Positions 55,318 to 64,000 of a stretch of 64,000 nucleotides of DNA are shown here, one piece after another. The notes beneath the pieces were generated by a model, which saw only the letters and a list, made by a program, of their open reading frames with translations, was not told the origin of the DNA and ran no database searches. This stretch comes from Melioribacter sp. (lineage in GTDB: Bacteria; Bacteroidota; Ignavibacteria; Ignavibacteriales; Melioribacteraceae): the NCBI GenBank assembly GCA_026417975.1, contig JAOACD010000009.1, positions 1 through 64,000 on the forward strand, read 5' to 3'. Both the position numbers and the translations under genes were made by a program. Within the stretch, counting starts at the first letter, position 1, and every line of letters starts with the position of its first letter.

Positions 55318-56612
55318 TTTGTAAGATGAATAATAAAAAAATACTTTTGTTTTTAATTACACTGTTCTTTTTCTCTTTTATTATTCTTCGCTTATTTAAT
55401 ACTATTCAGATTTACACATTCGTTTACATTTTTTCTTCACTATTGTTTTTAATAATTGCTTATTTAATAATAAAGGTTAATTTATCTAAATGGAATTTTT
55501 TTCTAATAATCTTAGTCTGCATTTTATTAAGAATAAGTTTTGTAAATACAATACCAATCGGTTCTGATGATATTTATAGGTATATGTGGGATGGAAAAGT
55601 TCAATCTAATGGAATTAATCCATACAAGTATTCACCAAATGATATGAACTTATCTTTTCTTCGTTCTGATATATTGCCTGCAAAAGTAAATTTCCCTGAT
55701 CTTAAAACAATTTATTTCCCATTGAGTCAATGGTTATTTTTTGCAGGGTATAAAATTAGTGGAGAAAATGTATGGGGTTATAAATTTTTGTTGTTGATTT
55801 TTGAGCTTGGAACTTTATTTATTGTATGGCTTTCTTTAAAAGAATTAGAAAAACCATCTAATTTAATTTTGCTTTATGCATTATGTCCACTTCCAATAAT
55901 CCAATTTGCACTGGATTCTCATTTAGATGGGTTTGGGTTAACTTTGCTTTCCTTGTTTTTGCTTTTTTATTTAAAGAAAAAATTATTCCTTTCTTTAATC
56001 TTTTTGGGTTTATCTTTTTCGGTAAAACCTGTTGGAATTCTTTTTGTGCCTGTTTTATTATTGAGAGAAAAACTCATAGTTGATAAAATAAAAATTATAC
56101 TTGTTCCTTTTGTTGCCTTTTTGATTCAATTTATTCCATATATATTTACTTCTAATCCTTTCGAGTCTCTTTTTATTTATGCAAAACATTGGTCTTTTAA
56201 TGGAAGCATATTCAAGCTTCTTAACGTTTTTATTAATCATAATCAGACAACAAGAATAGTTTGTGGACTGATACTTTTTTTAATATTGATGATTCTTTAT
56301 TTAAGTAAGCTGGATTATATAAAAAAATTCTATTACTCTGTTCTTTTGCTATTAATTTTTTCACCTGTTGTTCATCCGTGGTATGTAAGCTGGCTAACAA
56401 TTTTACTTCCATTTGTGCCGGCGTGGAGTGGACTTACTTATTCATCTTTAAGTAGTTTAACTTCTTTTACAATATTAAATTATCAAACATTGGGAGTATG
56501 GAAAGATTATACGTGGGTTTTATTAATAGAATATATTCCAGTTTTTGTTTTTCTTTTTTATGAAATTGGTTTTATTAAGAAGCCTTTCTTTAAATTATGG
56601 GAAAAATTATAG
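55314..56612 (+). CDS. GT-C mannosyltransferase-like membrane protein (DUF2029-type)
   Basis: This 432-residue protein has about ten transmembrane segments. The first external loop is VNTIPIGSDDIYRYMWDGKVQSNGINPYKYSPND, whose DD pair is the expected GT-C active-site motif. KTIYFPLSQWLFF and SPVVHPWYVSWL are typical of polyprenol-phosphate-dependent mannosyltransferases of the DUF2029 group. It may add mannose or another hexose to envelope glycans. The start at 55314 overlaps the previous stop codon; 55326 is an alternative. It overlaps the convergent beta-CASP gene by six bases. Confidence 0.82.
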   Translation: MICKMNNKKILLFLITLFFFSFIILRLFNTIQIYTFVYIFSSLLFLIIAYLIIKVNLSKWNFFLIILVCILLRISFVNTIPIGSDDIYRYMWDGKVQSNGINPYKYSPNDMNLSFLRSDILPAKVNFPDLKTIYFPLSQWLFFAGYKISGENVWGYKFLLLIFELGTLFIVWLSLKELEKPSNLILLYALCPLPIIQFALDSHLDGFGLTLLSLFLLFYLKKKLFLSLIFLGLSFSVKPVGILFVPVLLLREKLIVDKIKIILVPFVAFLIQFIPYIFTSNPFESLFIYAKHWSFNGSIFKLLNVFINHNQTTRIVCGLILFLILMILYLSKLDYIKKFYYSVLLLLIFSPVVHPWYVSWLTILLPFVPAWSGLTYSSLSSLTSFTILNYQTLGVWKDYTWVLLIEYIPVFVFLFYEIGFIKKPFFKLWEKL

Positions 56613-57971
56613 TATAATTTCTTTGCAATTTTCTGCAGAAAATAGATTTATATCCTTAAATTTCTTTAGAATGTTGAAACCAATCCAATCTTTCGAGTTT
56701 AATTCCCCATGAACAAGTACAACTTTTTTTGCATTTGTTAACTCTACAATTTTGAGAAGTTCTTCTCTTTTTGAGTGAGAAGGAAAGTAAAATTTTTTTA
56801 TCTCACAATTAACAATTTTAGGTTTAGAAGAATTTTTTAGAAAGACTTCTTCTCCTTTGGTAGAATTTGTGATTCTATAACCAGGGGTTTCTGGATCCAT
56901 ATAACCAACACTAAAAATAGCAAAGTTTTTTTGGTTTAACCAGTATTCAGCTAATTTGTATGAAGTTGTTTCCTCTATCATCATTCCACTTGAGGCGAGG
57001 ATAATTCCTGGATTTTTTCGGAAATAATTGTAATCTTGAATCTCAAGCAAGTTCAGTTGAGGTATTTCTTTTAGCTCTAAATTGGATTTTTTTCTTTTAA
57101 CTATAAAACGATTGTTATCATAAACTTTAGAAATTTCTCTACTTATGCCACCAGTATAAATATTTGTTTCTATTATTTTTTTACTGTTAGTTAATCTATA
57201 AATTAAAGCAAGTATTTCCTGAGTTTTACCTAGAGCAAATACAGGAATTAAAATTGAGCCACCATCAATAAGAATTTTATTTATCTCCTGAGCAAATCTT
57301 TCCGATTCACTTTCCCAAGTACCTAAAATTGATGAATCTGTTGAGCCATATGTTGTTTCCAAAATTAGAACATCTACATTTTCAATGTTTTCTAAGTTGG
57401 CACCAAGCATTATTTCTTGATCACTTAAGTTTATATCACCGGTATAAAAAATTTTATGTGCATTAAATTCAATCATTATTGATGAAGAGCCAAGAATATG
57501 GCCAGCATCAATAAATTTTACAAATATTGGCTCAGAAGAATTATGTCTTAAACCCACTAGTTTAAATTGCTTATCGTATTCAATCTCAAATATGCTTTGT
57601 ATAAGAAAGTCAATTTCTTCGTGAGTATAAATTTTTAAATCATTATCTATGGATTCTTTGGCTAAGATATTTGCTGCATCATGAAGTATTATTGATGCTA
57701 ATTCTTTTGTTTGAATAGTTGAATAAATAATTGCATGAGGAAATTGTTGAATCAAGAAAGGGAGAGAGCCTATGTGATCTTGATGTGCATGAGAAATTAG
57801 AACAAAGTCTAAGGGCAAATTTTTCAGGAGTTCAAAATTTGGTAAGGCGTCCTTTCCTTTTTTGCGTGGATGCATTCCACAGTCTAGCAGTATACCAGTC
57901 CCTTCAATATTTATGTAAAAACATGATGCCCCTACCTCATCAGCACCACCTAATGGTATGAATTTTATCAT
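56607..57971 (-). CDS. MBL-fold beta-CASP RNA/DNA nuclease-like protein
   Basis: This 454-residue metallo-beta-lactamase/beta-CASP protein is of the CPSF73/YsH1-like bacterial type. The metal site is HAHQDH (His61, His63, Asp65, His66), with DAGHILGSSS, FYTGDINLSD and LETTYGSTD. The beta-CASP domain has ILIPVFALGKTQEIL, ILASSGMMIE, FPSHSKREELLKIVE and VLVHGELNSK. It is likely an endo- or exonuclease acting on RNA. It is the distal member of a minus-strand group with the lipoprotein at 57992. Confidence 0.9.
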   Translation of the reverse strand: MIKFIPLGGADEVGASCFYINIEGTGILLDCGMHPRKKGKDALPNFELLKNLPLDFVLISHAHQDHIGSLPFLIQQFPHAIIYSTIQTKELASIILHDAANILAKESIDNDLKIYTHEEIDFLIQSIFEIEYDKQFKLVGLRHNSSEPIFVKFIDAGHILGSSSIMIEFNAHKIFYTGDINLSDQEIMLGANLENIENVDVLILETTYGSTDSSILGTWESESERFAQEINKILIDGGSILIPVFALGKTQEILALIYRLTNSKKIIETNIYTGGISREISKVYDNNRFIVKRKKSNLELKEIPQLNLLEIQDYNYFRKNPGIILASSGMMIEETTSYKLAEYWLNQKNFAIFSVGYMDPETPGYRITNSTKGEEVFLKNSSKPKIVNCEIKKFYFPSHSKREELLKIVELTNAKKVVLVHGELNSKDWIGFNILKKFKDINLFSAENCKEIIL

Positions 57972-57991
57972 TAAAAAGTCCTATCTTGTTC

Positions 57992-58957
57992 TTAATAAAA
58001 CTCGTATTCATACTTTGCAAGAAACGCTGGTTTATCATCGTTTGTGTATCTAATTTCTTCCTTTTGTAAGCCATTTTCATAATAAGAAAAAGTGACTCTG
58101 AATTGACGTGTTCCATCCGATAAAAACAATTTATCTTCTATTATATTACCTTTAGAATCGTATTTATATTCTCTTCTTGTTTGCTTATTTTTTACTTCGA
58201 TTAGATTTCCGTTGGGGTCGTATTTATAGTTAATTTCATTATCCCCCTGAATACTTGCTAAGGTTTCTTTTATAAGGTAACCATCATTATCATATTCATA
58301 TTTTGTTTCAGAAATCTTTTTCCCATTAGAATCTTTAATGATTGATTTTATTACTAATTCTCCGTCGTACTCAAGTTGTTGTGTAGAAGCTATTTCTCCT
58401 TTTTTAGAGTAGTTTATTGTTTTTATTAATCTTTTGGCAGAATCGTAAAAGAATTCTGTTTTTAATTCTCCTGCACTACTATTGTCCAAAACTGTTCTAA
58501 GTATTTCGTTGTTATTTTTATCGTATTGCGATTCACTTTTTCCTTTCAAATTTCCAAAGCCATCGTAAGTTTCTGTAGCAATTAAGTTATTGTTTTTATC
58601 GTACTTGAATTCATAACTAAAATCAATTTCCCCGGTACTTTTATATCTTATTAGTTTTTTGCGATTTCCGTTTTGATCAAAAAATAATTCTTCTACAAGA
58701 ACAAGTTTTTCTGGATAAGAACCATCCTTACCATAAAAGCCAGCAAATCTTTTTCGTAGTTTTACTTTTAGCTCTTTAGCCTTATTATATTCCTTTATAT
58801 TCTGTGCTATAATTTCTCTTTTCTTTTTATTGTTGTTACCGTTACTAATCTGGGATTTTTTTTCTTGCGTGTTACCACATTGTAGAATAATTGTTAAAGA
58901 AATTAGAGGTGCAAATAAAAAGAATAATGCTACAACTATTTTAGATACTCTTTTCAT
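57992..58957 (-). CDS. YD-repeat-type lipoprotein, function unknown
   Basis: This 321-residue exported protein has lipobox TIILQC (Cys27), then a Lys/Asn-rich linker. Tandem RHS/YD-like repeats follow (EFKYDKNNNLIATETYDGFGNLKG, SQYDKNNNEILRT, KYEYDNDGYLIKET, NYKYDPNGNLIEV, EYKYDSKGNIIED). The repeats are about 22-25 residues and are not part of a large toxin, so it is probably a surface beta-structure. It lies 20 bases upstream of the beta-CASP gene on the same strand. Confidence 0.78.
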   Translation of the reverse strand: MKRVSKIVVALFFLFAPLISLTIILQCGNTQEKKSQISNGNNNKKKREIIAQNIKEYNKAKELKVKLRKRFAGFYGKDGSYPEKLVLVEELFFDQNGNRKKLIRYKSTGEIDFSYEFKYDKNNNLIATETYDGFGNLKGKSESQYDKNNNEILRTVLDNSSAGELKTEFFYDSAKRLIKTINYSKKGEIASTQQLEYDGELVIKSIIKDSNGKKISETKYEYDNDGYLIKETLASIQGDNEINYKYDPNGNLIEVKNKQTRREYKYDSKGNIIEDKLFLSDGTRQFRVTFSYYENGLQKEEIRYTNDDKPAFLAKYEYEFY

Positions 58958-58989
58958 ATTAATCCAGATTTTGTTTATAACAAAAACTT

Positions 58990-59427
58990 TTAAGTTAATT
59001 TATTTTCCAATTCGCTTAATATATTTTCATCTATTACTTGTTGAATTCTTTCAAACATTTCTTTTTCTTCCATTCTTATGTGTTTTTCGAGAAGATATCC
59101 AAGTTCGTCTAAAAAAAATTCGAAATTCTCAGATGTTTTAATTTTGTCTATCAGAGATTTTATTTGACTATGTTCTTGTTTCATTCGTTCAAAAAGTTGA
59201 TCCAAAAACTCATCCTTCCCTTTAAGAGTTTGCATTAAAATGTTTTCTTCATCTTCAAAGTGTTTTATTAAATAATTTTCAAAGAATGTTAATGTGTAGG
59301 TACGTTTATCATCTAAGTTTGTAGGCATACCTTTGTAAGGAGGAGCATTTTTTTTGATTAACTGTGCTAGTATTAAGCCTTTATGATGTTCTTTAGAAAG
59401 TTTAAGTAAAGATTTATGTCTTTTCAT
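58990..59427 (-). CDS. Hemerythrin-like diiron protein
   Basis: This 145-residue four-helix protein has the hemerythrin ligand pattern: His14 or His15, His56 with Glu60 (HFEDEE), His86 (QEHSQI), and His116 with Glu120 (HIRMEEKEMF). It begins RHKSLLKLSKEHHKGLILA, typical of stand-alone hemerythrin-HHE proteins. The expected role is O2 or NO binding or diiron sensing in the cytoplasm. Its start overlaps the BrkB-like gene's stop codon by four bases. Confidence 0.85.
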   Translation of the reverse strand: MKRHKSLLKLSKEHHKGLILAQLIKKNAPPYKGMPTNLDDKRTYTLTFFENYLIKHFEDEENILMQTLKGKDEFLDQLFERMKQEHSQIKSLIDKIKTSENFEFFLDELGYLLEKHIRMEEKEMFERIQQVIDENILSELENKLT

Positions 59428-60329
59428 TCTTTTTCCTTTCGAGATTTTTCTCTGTATAGTTGGCCAATTTCAGCTCCTAAAATAAAAATACAAGATGAAT
59501 AAAAAACCCATAACAATATTACAATGATTAACACAAATGCACCGTAGAAAGGATTTTTCCCTAAAAAATTTTGAACGTAATATCCAAAAAATTTTCTTGC
59601 TAATTCCCATAATAATGTGGTAGATAAAGCACTTATAAAGGCTACTTTTTTTGGGAGCTTTTCATATGGTATTAAGTAGTAGAGCATGAAAAATAAAATT
59701 AGCATTATAAACAGAGAAGCAAGCCATACGAAAGTATTCCAGACTTCACTTAATTTTGCAATGTATAAGACAGGGGATTTTATTGCTATTTCAAAAAATA
59801 TATTTATTATGGGAAAAATTAATGTTGACACTGAAATAAAAATTACAAGTAGAAGAACCATCCCGATATCTCTAGCAAGTCCTATAAGCGCATTTTTTGA
59901 AATTTTTGTATGATAAATTTGGTTTAGAATAGTTCTCATACTACTAAAGATCCAAGTGGATGTAAGAAGCAAACCAAAAAAGCCTAAGTACCCAGCTATA
60001 TTTTTATATTCAATAGCTTGAGGTAAGCGAGTTTCTATAATTTTTTTAGCATATTGAGCATAATCTGGATATGGAATAAGAGTATCGATTATTTGATTTA
60101 TTATATTTTGAAGAGTACTTGTATCGAAAATATTCCCTAGTAAAGAAAAGATAAAAAGTATTAAAGGAATTAAGCTTAAAAACAATGAATATGCAATACC
60201 TGCTCCAGCTAGAAAAAGATTATGTTCGTCAACTCTTTTTAAAATCCCTGAAATATAATAGCTAATAAAATTTAGAATTTTTTTTAGATTGAAATTACAA
60301 ACAAATTTTTTGATATCCACCTTAAACAT
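59424..60329 (-). CDS. YihY/BrkB family membrane protein
   Basis: This 301-residue integral membrane protein has six hydrophobic helices. The family segments are [96 protein letters not shown] and [21 protein letters not shown]. The family was once linked to RNase BN, which is now thought to be wrong; function is unresolved. It overlaps purL by 8 bases and hemerythrin by 4, so purL-brkB-hemerythrin form one translation-coupled set. Confidence 0.88.
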   Translation of the reverse strand: MFKVDIKKFVCNFNLKKILNFISYYISGILKRVDEHNLFLAGAGIAYSLFLSLIPLILFIFSLLGNIFDTSTLQNIINQIIDTLIPYPDYAQYAKKIIETRLPQAIEYKNIAGYLGFFGLLLTSTWIFSSMRTILNQIYHTKISKNALIGLARDIGMVLLLVIFISVSTLIFPIINIFFEIAIKSPVLYIAKLSEVWNTFVWLASLFIMLILFFMLYYLIPYEKLPKKVAFISALSTTLLWELARKFFGYYVQNFLGKNPFYGAFVLIIVILLWVFYSSCIFILGAEIGQLYREKSRKEKE

Positions 60330-62550
60330 GGATACTCATTTTTTTCTCAATAGAATCGTAGTAAAGGCTTGATAGAAGGTTTAGAGAAAATTCATATTGG
60401 TCATTAATGATTAATTTTTTAGAAATTGTTTCGCCAATTAGCATGAATGGGGTTGAACTTTTTGATACAATCATTTCGAAATTATTTTTGTTTTCGGGAC
60501 TTACACTTACGATGACCCTTGACTGACTTTCAGAAAAAAATGAGAAATCTTCTCTGGTTTTAACATGGATATTAACTTTTGCACCTATCATATTTTCAGG
60601 ATTAATAATGCAAGCTTCAGCAAGTGCAATAATAATTCCACCTTCAGAAATATCGTGTGCCGAATTTATAAGTTTTTGTTCTATTAACTTAAGTAAAAGT
60701 GTATGTAAATTCTTTTCTGTTTGTAAGTCAATTTTTGGAATTTTTCCTTTAACTAATCCATGAATTACTTTTAGATATTCACTTCCTCCAATTTCTTCGT
60801 AGTCTTCTCCAAGAACATAGATTAAATCGCCTTCTTTCTTAAATTCAGCTGTAGTAACATTTTCTAAATTTTCTATTAAACCTACCATACCAATAACGGG
60901 GGTAGGATAAACTGCAGTTTCTGGACTTTCATTATAAAAACTTACATTGCCACCTGTAACTGGGGTATTAAAAAATCTACAAGCCTCTCCCATGCCTTCT
61001 ATTGATTCTTTAAATGTCCAGTATACTTCTGGTTTGTAAGGATTACCAAAATTCAAACAATTTGTTATAGCAAGGGGAACAGCTCCAGAGCAGACAACAT
61101 TTCTTGCTGCTTCGGCAACTGCAATTTTTGTCCCTTCTTTTGGATTTAAGTACACATATCTTGCATTGCAATCTGTTGTAGCAGCAATTGCCTTGTTTGT
61201 TCCTTTTATCATTATAACAGCTGCATCAGAACCAGGTCCAACTATTGTGTTTGTTCTAACCATTGAATCATATTGTTCATAGACCCATCTTTTTGAAGCA
61301 ATGTTTGGTGAAGAGAGAAGTTGTTCAAAAACTTCTGAAATACACTCTGGTTCTGGCAAATCATAAGGATTAAAGTTGGAAACTTCTTTTAAATATTCAG
61401 GTTCTTTAGTTTCTCTAATGTATACTGGAGCACCACCACCAAGTACTAATTCGTAGGGAGGAATTTCGGCTTTCTTTTCTCCTTGATGGTAGATTTTTAA
61501 TATTTGTTCATCAGTTACTTTACCAATAATTTCACAATTTAAATCCCATTTTTCAAAAATCTCTTTTATTTTATCTTCACACCCCTTTTTACCAACAACA
61601 AGCATTCTTTCTTGGCTTTCGGATAGCATAATTTCATAAGCTGTCATTCCAGTTTCTCTAAGTGGAACTTTATCTAAGTCTATTATCATCCCTGATTTTC
61701 CTTTTGCGCTCATTTCTGATCTTGAACAGGAAATACCTGCTGCACCCATATCCTGAATGCCTACAACTAAGTTTTGTTTTATAATTTCTAGAGTAGCTTC
61801 TAGTAAGAGTTTTTCTGTGAATGGGTCTCCTACTTGTACAGAAGGACGTTTAGATTCTGATTTTTCTGAAATTTCTTCTGATGCAAAAGTAGCGCCGTGT
61901 ATTCCATCTCTTCCAGTAGAAGAACCAACTATCATAACTGGATTTCCATCTCCTTTTGCTACGGCTGAGATAATTCTGTTTATATCGACAACGCCTATAG
62001 CCATAGCATTTACAAGAGGATTGTTTTTATATGAATCATCAAAATAAACTTCACCTCCTATAGTTGGAACTCCAAAGCAATTACCATAATCGGCAATACC
62101 TTTTACTACTCCTTCAAATAAATATCTTGTACGTGGGTCATCTAAGGAACCAAATCTTAAAGAATTCAAACAGGCAATTGGTCTAGCTCCCATTGTAAAA
62201 ACATCTCTTAGGATTCCACCAACACCAGTTGCTGCCCCTTGATATGGTTCAACAGCCGAGGGATGATTGTGGCTTTCTATTTTAAATGCTATTGCTAAAC
62301 CATCTCCTATATCTACTAGTCCTGCATTTTCTTCACCAGCACCTACAAGTAATCTTCCACCAGTTCTTGGCAGTGTTTTAAGTAATGCTATAGAATTTTT
62401 GTAACTGCAGTGCTCGCTCCACATTACGCTAAAAATTCCTAATTCTGTAAATGTAGGTATTCTTCCTAACTTTTCACAAATCCAATTGTATTCTTCTTCT
62501 GTTAGTCCATGTTCTAATGCTAATTGTAAATTTACCTCTGGTTCTTTCAT
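60322..62550 (-). CDS. purL: Phosphoribosylformylglycinamidine synthase II
   Basis: This 742-residue small-form PurL of the de novo purine pathway converts FGAR to FGAM using ammonia delivered by PurQ with PurS. Features are [57 protein letters not shown] and the repeated ATP-binding [11 protein letters not shown] and [13 protein letters not shown] segments. [10 protein letters not shown] carries the metal/ATP site. The length equals the B. subtilis type, so it lacks the fused glutaminase. purQ and purS are not in the window. Confidence 0.96.
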   Translation of the reverse strand: MKEPEVNLQLALEHGLTEEEYNWICEKLGRIPTFTELGIFSVMWSEHCSYKNSIALLKTLPRTGGRLLVGAGEENAGLVDIGDGLAIAFKIESHNHPSAVEPYQGAATGVGGILRDVFTMGARPIACLNSLRFGSLDDPRTRYLFEGVVKGIADYGNCFGVPTIGGEVYFDDSYKNNPLVNAMAIGVVDINRIISAVAKGDGNPVMIVGSSTGRDGIHGATFASEEISEKSESKRPSVQVGDPFTEKLLLEATLEIIKQNLVVGIQDMGAAGISCSRSEMSAKGKSGMIIDLDKVPLRETGMTAYEIMLSESQERMLVVGKKGCEDKIKEIFEKWDLNCEIIGKVTDEQILKIYHQGEKKAEIPPYELVLGGGAPVYIRETKEPEYLKEVSNFNPYDLPEPECISEVFEQLLSSPNIASKRWVYEQYDSMVRTNTIVGPGSDAAVIMIKGTNKAIAATTDCNARYVYLNPKEGTKIAVAEAARNVVCSGAVPLAITNCLNFGNPYKPEVYWTFKESIEGMGEACRFFNTPVTGGNVSFYNESPETAVYPTPVIGMVGLIENLENVTTAEFKKEGDLIYVLGEDYEEIGGSEYLKVIHGLVKGKIPKIDLQTEKNLHTLLLKLIEQKLINSAHDISEGGIIIALAEACIINPENMIGAKVNIHVKTREDFSFFSESQSRVIVSVSPENKNNFEMIVSKSSTPFMLIGETISKKLIINDQYEFSLNLLSSLYYDSIEKKMSIHV

Positions 62551-62678
62551 TTTTTGTCTATAACTTTTTCATTTATAAAAACTAATATAACACATTTAAT
62601 TTTTTTAATCTTGGAAGAAATAGTCTATCGCAAATTTTCTATTAATAATCTTTCCAATGTATTCATATTGTCTCAACT

Positions 62679-63989
62679 TTACGGATTTAAACCTCTGTGA
62701 CAATCAACACACAGCATTTCTTTCCATTTATTTCCTACATCTTTACCAGGATGCTTAAATTCAAGGGAGGAATTAATTGAAGCTAATTGGAGATTATTAG
62801 ATGGGCCTTGCGAATTTATTGTATGGCATAGGTTGCAATCTTTTTTAATAAGCCTTCCTTCTTTTGATTTATGATTATCATTATGGCATCTAAAACAACC
62901 AATAAATTCAAGATGACCAATATTATTTGGGTAAACACTCCATTTAACTTTCATTTCTGGGAAAATATTTTTTTTGAATTCTTCTTGTATGCCTTTAATT
63001 GCTTTTTCAATTAAATTTTTTTTATTCTCGTAAATTTCGGGGTAATTATCTTTGTAGAAATTATTTAAATAATCTGAAATACTTTTCATAGCAGCGTCGG
63101 TTGATTGGAATTCATTGCTTAATAAGTCCATTGCAGCAAATTTTATTAGCGGAAGGTCTTTGGGTATTTTGCCAGCAGTAATGGCATCGTTTATAAAGAA
63201 AGCAGGTGGTTTATAATTATGTGAAGGACGATTATGGCAATCCATGCAATCCATTACTCTCGTTTCTAGTTTTTCCAAAGTCTTTTTGTCAATTTTGTAT
63301 TTATTGTCTTCATAAATGAAAAATTCTCCTGTCTTTAAATTTGTGTATTTAACCCAAGGAATTTTTTCTCTTTTTTGGTCGAGAGCTTTATATTCAATTT
63401 TTACATTTGGATTGATGTGCCAGTGAATTCCTTCTTCTAATCCAAGAGCACTAACTTGCGAGCCAATTTTCATAGTAAGTGTAATATCCCACTCAGTATT
63501 GTTAAAGTCATTTAAGTAATGTTTTTCAAATCTAAGTTTTCTTGAGTAAAATTTTTGTGGCCAGTGGCATTCTTCGCAAGTTTCTCTTGCTGGACGTAAA
63601 TTTTTAATAGGTGTTTCAATGGGTTTAGGAACATTCCCTAATGTTACAGCATAAACTTGATATAGACCAGAAAGTTTTGACCTAACATACCAGCTAGCTC
63701 CTGAACCAACATGACATTCCACACAAGCAACTCTTGCATGAGGGGAGTTTTGATAAGCAGTGTATTCAGGCTTCATAACACTGTGACATAATTTGCCGCA
63801 AAATTCAACTGATTCTGTAAAATGAAAAGCTTCGTAGCTTCCTACAGCAGAAGCTAATAAGAAAATAGACGTTCCAACCGAGAAAATCATAAATGCATTT
63901 CTATGACGTATGTCATTAAAATCAATTATAGGCCATTCTTTTTCTTCGCGTTTAGTTAATTTTTTCTCACGTTTTGTTTTTCTCCACAT
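62679..63989 (-). CDS. Seven-haem NapC/NirT-like membrane cytochrome c, possibly 5'-incomplete
   Basis: This protein has one N-terminal transmembrane helix at about 33-51 and seven CxxCH haem sites. They are Cys64 (CGKLCH), Cys89 (CVECH), Cys138 (CEECH) and, further on, CMDCH, CFRCH, CNLCH and CVDCH. The N-terminal four-haem half recalls NapC/NirT quinol dehydrogenases; the rest is a cytochrome-like extension. It would pass electrons from quinol to periplasmic acceptors. The ATG at 63989 has no clear ribosome-binding site before the window edge, so the true start may lie outside. Confidence 0.85.
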   Translation of the reverse strand: MWRKTKREKKLTKREEKEWPIIDFNDIRHRNAFMIFSVGTSIFLLASAVGSYEAFHFTESVEFCGKLCHSVMKPEYTAYQNSPHARVACVECHVGSGASWYVRSKLSGLYQVYAVTLGNVPKPIETPIKNLRPARETCEECHWPQKFYSRKLRFEKHYLNDFNNTEWDITLTMKIGSQVSALGLEEGIHWHINPNVKIEYKALDQKREKIPWVKYTNLKTGEFFIYEDNKYKIDKKTLEKLETRVMDCMDCHNRPSHNYKPPAFFINDAITAGKIPKDLPLIKFAAMDLLSNEFQSTDAAMKSISDYLNNFYKDNYPEIYENKKNLIEKAIKGIQEEFKKNIFPEMKVKWSVYPNNIGHLEFIGCFRCHNDNHKSKEGRLIKKDCNLCHTINSQGPSNNLQLASINSSLEFKHPGKDVGNKWKEMLCVDCHRGLNP

Positions 63990-64000
63990 TCCAATCGGAA

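Noticed and set aside
57992-58957. RHS-type polymorphic toxin
   Set aside because: It has only a few short YD-like repeats, no RHS core box and no C-terminal toxin domain or immunity gene.

Overview
The window is an AT-rich (roughly 30% GC by eye), densely coding bacterial chromosome segment. It shows no rRNA, no CRISPR array and no recognisable transposase. A C-terminal type IX secretion (T9SS) sorting domain, two TonB receptor/lipoprotein pairs (one with a DUF4249-type lipoprotein), DUF4837-, DUF4905- and DUF5362-like proteins and a PorW/SprE-like TPR lipoprotein point to the Bacteroidota/Chlorobiota/Ignavibacteriota group. GlnE together with PII, and a multihaem NapC-like cytochrome, fit an Ignavibacteria-type organism better than a classical Bacteroidetes. 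This placement is inference from gene content only.

Layout. 1-6.5 kb: a carbohydrate-degradation cluster with a 5'-truncated GH3 enzyme, a secreted esterase and a T9SS-exported clan-A-like glycosidase carrying an inserted carbohydrate-binding module. It ends in a signal-peptide protein that appears to be a degenerate MEMO-family member. 6.5-14.7 kb: envelope proteins (coiled-coil membrane protein, lipoproteins, a CDF-like transporter, a TonB receptor, a 16-residue-repeat surface protein) and tRNA-Arg. 14.8-19 kb: carbonic anhydrase, the canonical MEMO/AMMECR1 pair, a DUF4905-like protein and tryptophanase. 19.3-24.3 kb: a TonB receptor with its DUF4249 lipoprotein, a guanidinium-type SMR exporter, a SpoU methyltransferase and an AlbA_2 regulator. 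24.3-35.9 kb: TPR lipoprotein, PII and SecA on one strand; GlnE and a DUF2723 membrane protein on the other; then a DUF4837 lipoprotein. 36-42.2 kb: a tight minus-strand housekeeping operon, greA-ribD-tilS-hpt-ftsH-polyprenol kinase, with an intrinsic-terminator-like hairpin in the greA leader. 42.4-48.3 kb: membrane proteins, a membrane-tethered LuxR regulator, an AddB-like nuclease and a CYTH protein. 48.4-54.7 kb: a beta-barrel protein, DUF2461, a thioredoxin-like protein, an M14 peptidase, ECF sigma factor, universal stress protein, ribosomal protein S21, a LOG-family protein, SecG and tRNA-Met. 54.9-64 kb: a GT-C mannosyltransferase-like protein, a beta-CASP nuclease, hemerythrin, a BrkB-like protein, PurL and a seven-haem NapC-like cytochrome at the right edge.

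The most interesting items are: (i) the secreted MEMO-fold protein at 5.4 kb, which seems to have lost most metal/catalytic residues while a canonical MEMO-AMMECR1 pair lies 9 kb away; (ii) RibD with Ser in place of the zinc-ligand His of its deaminase half; (iii) the terminator hairpin in the greA leader ahead of a six-gene operon; (iv) an in-frame 480-bp repeat offset in the GH3 gene at the left edge, which is either a real duplication or an assembly artefact; and (v) a possible decayed repeat shared by the two largest gene-free gaps.
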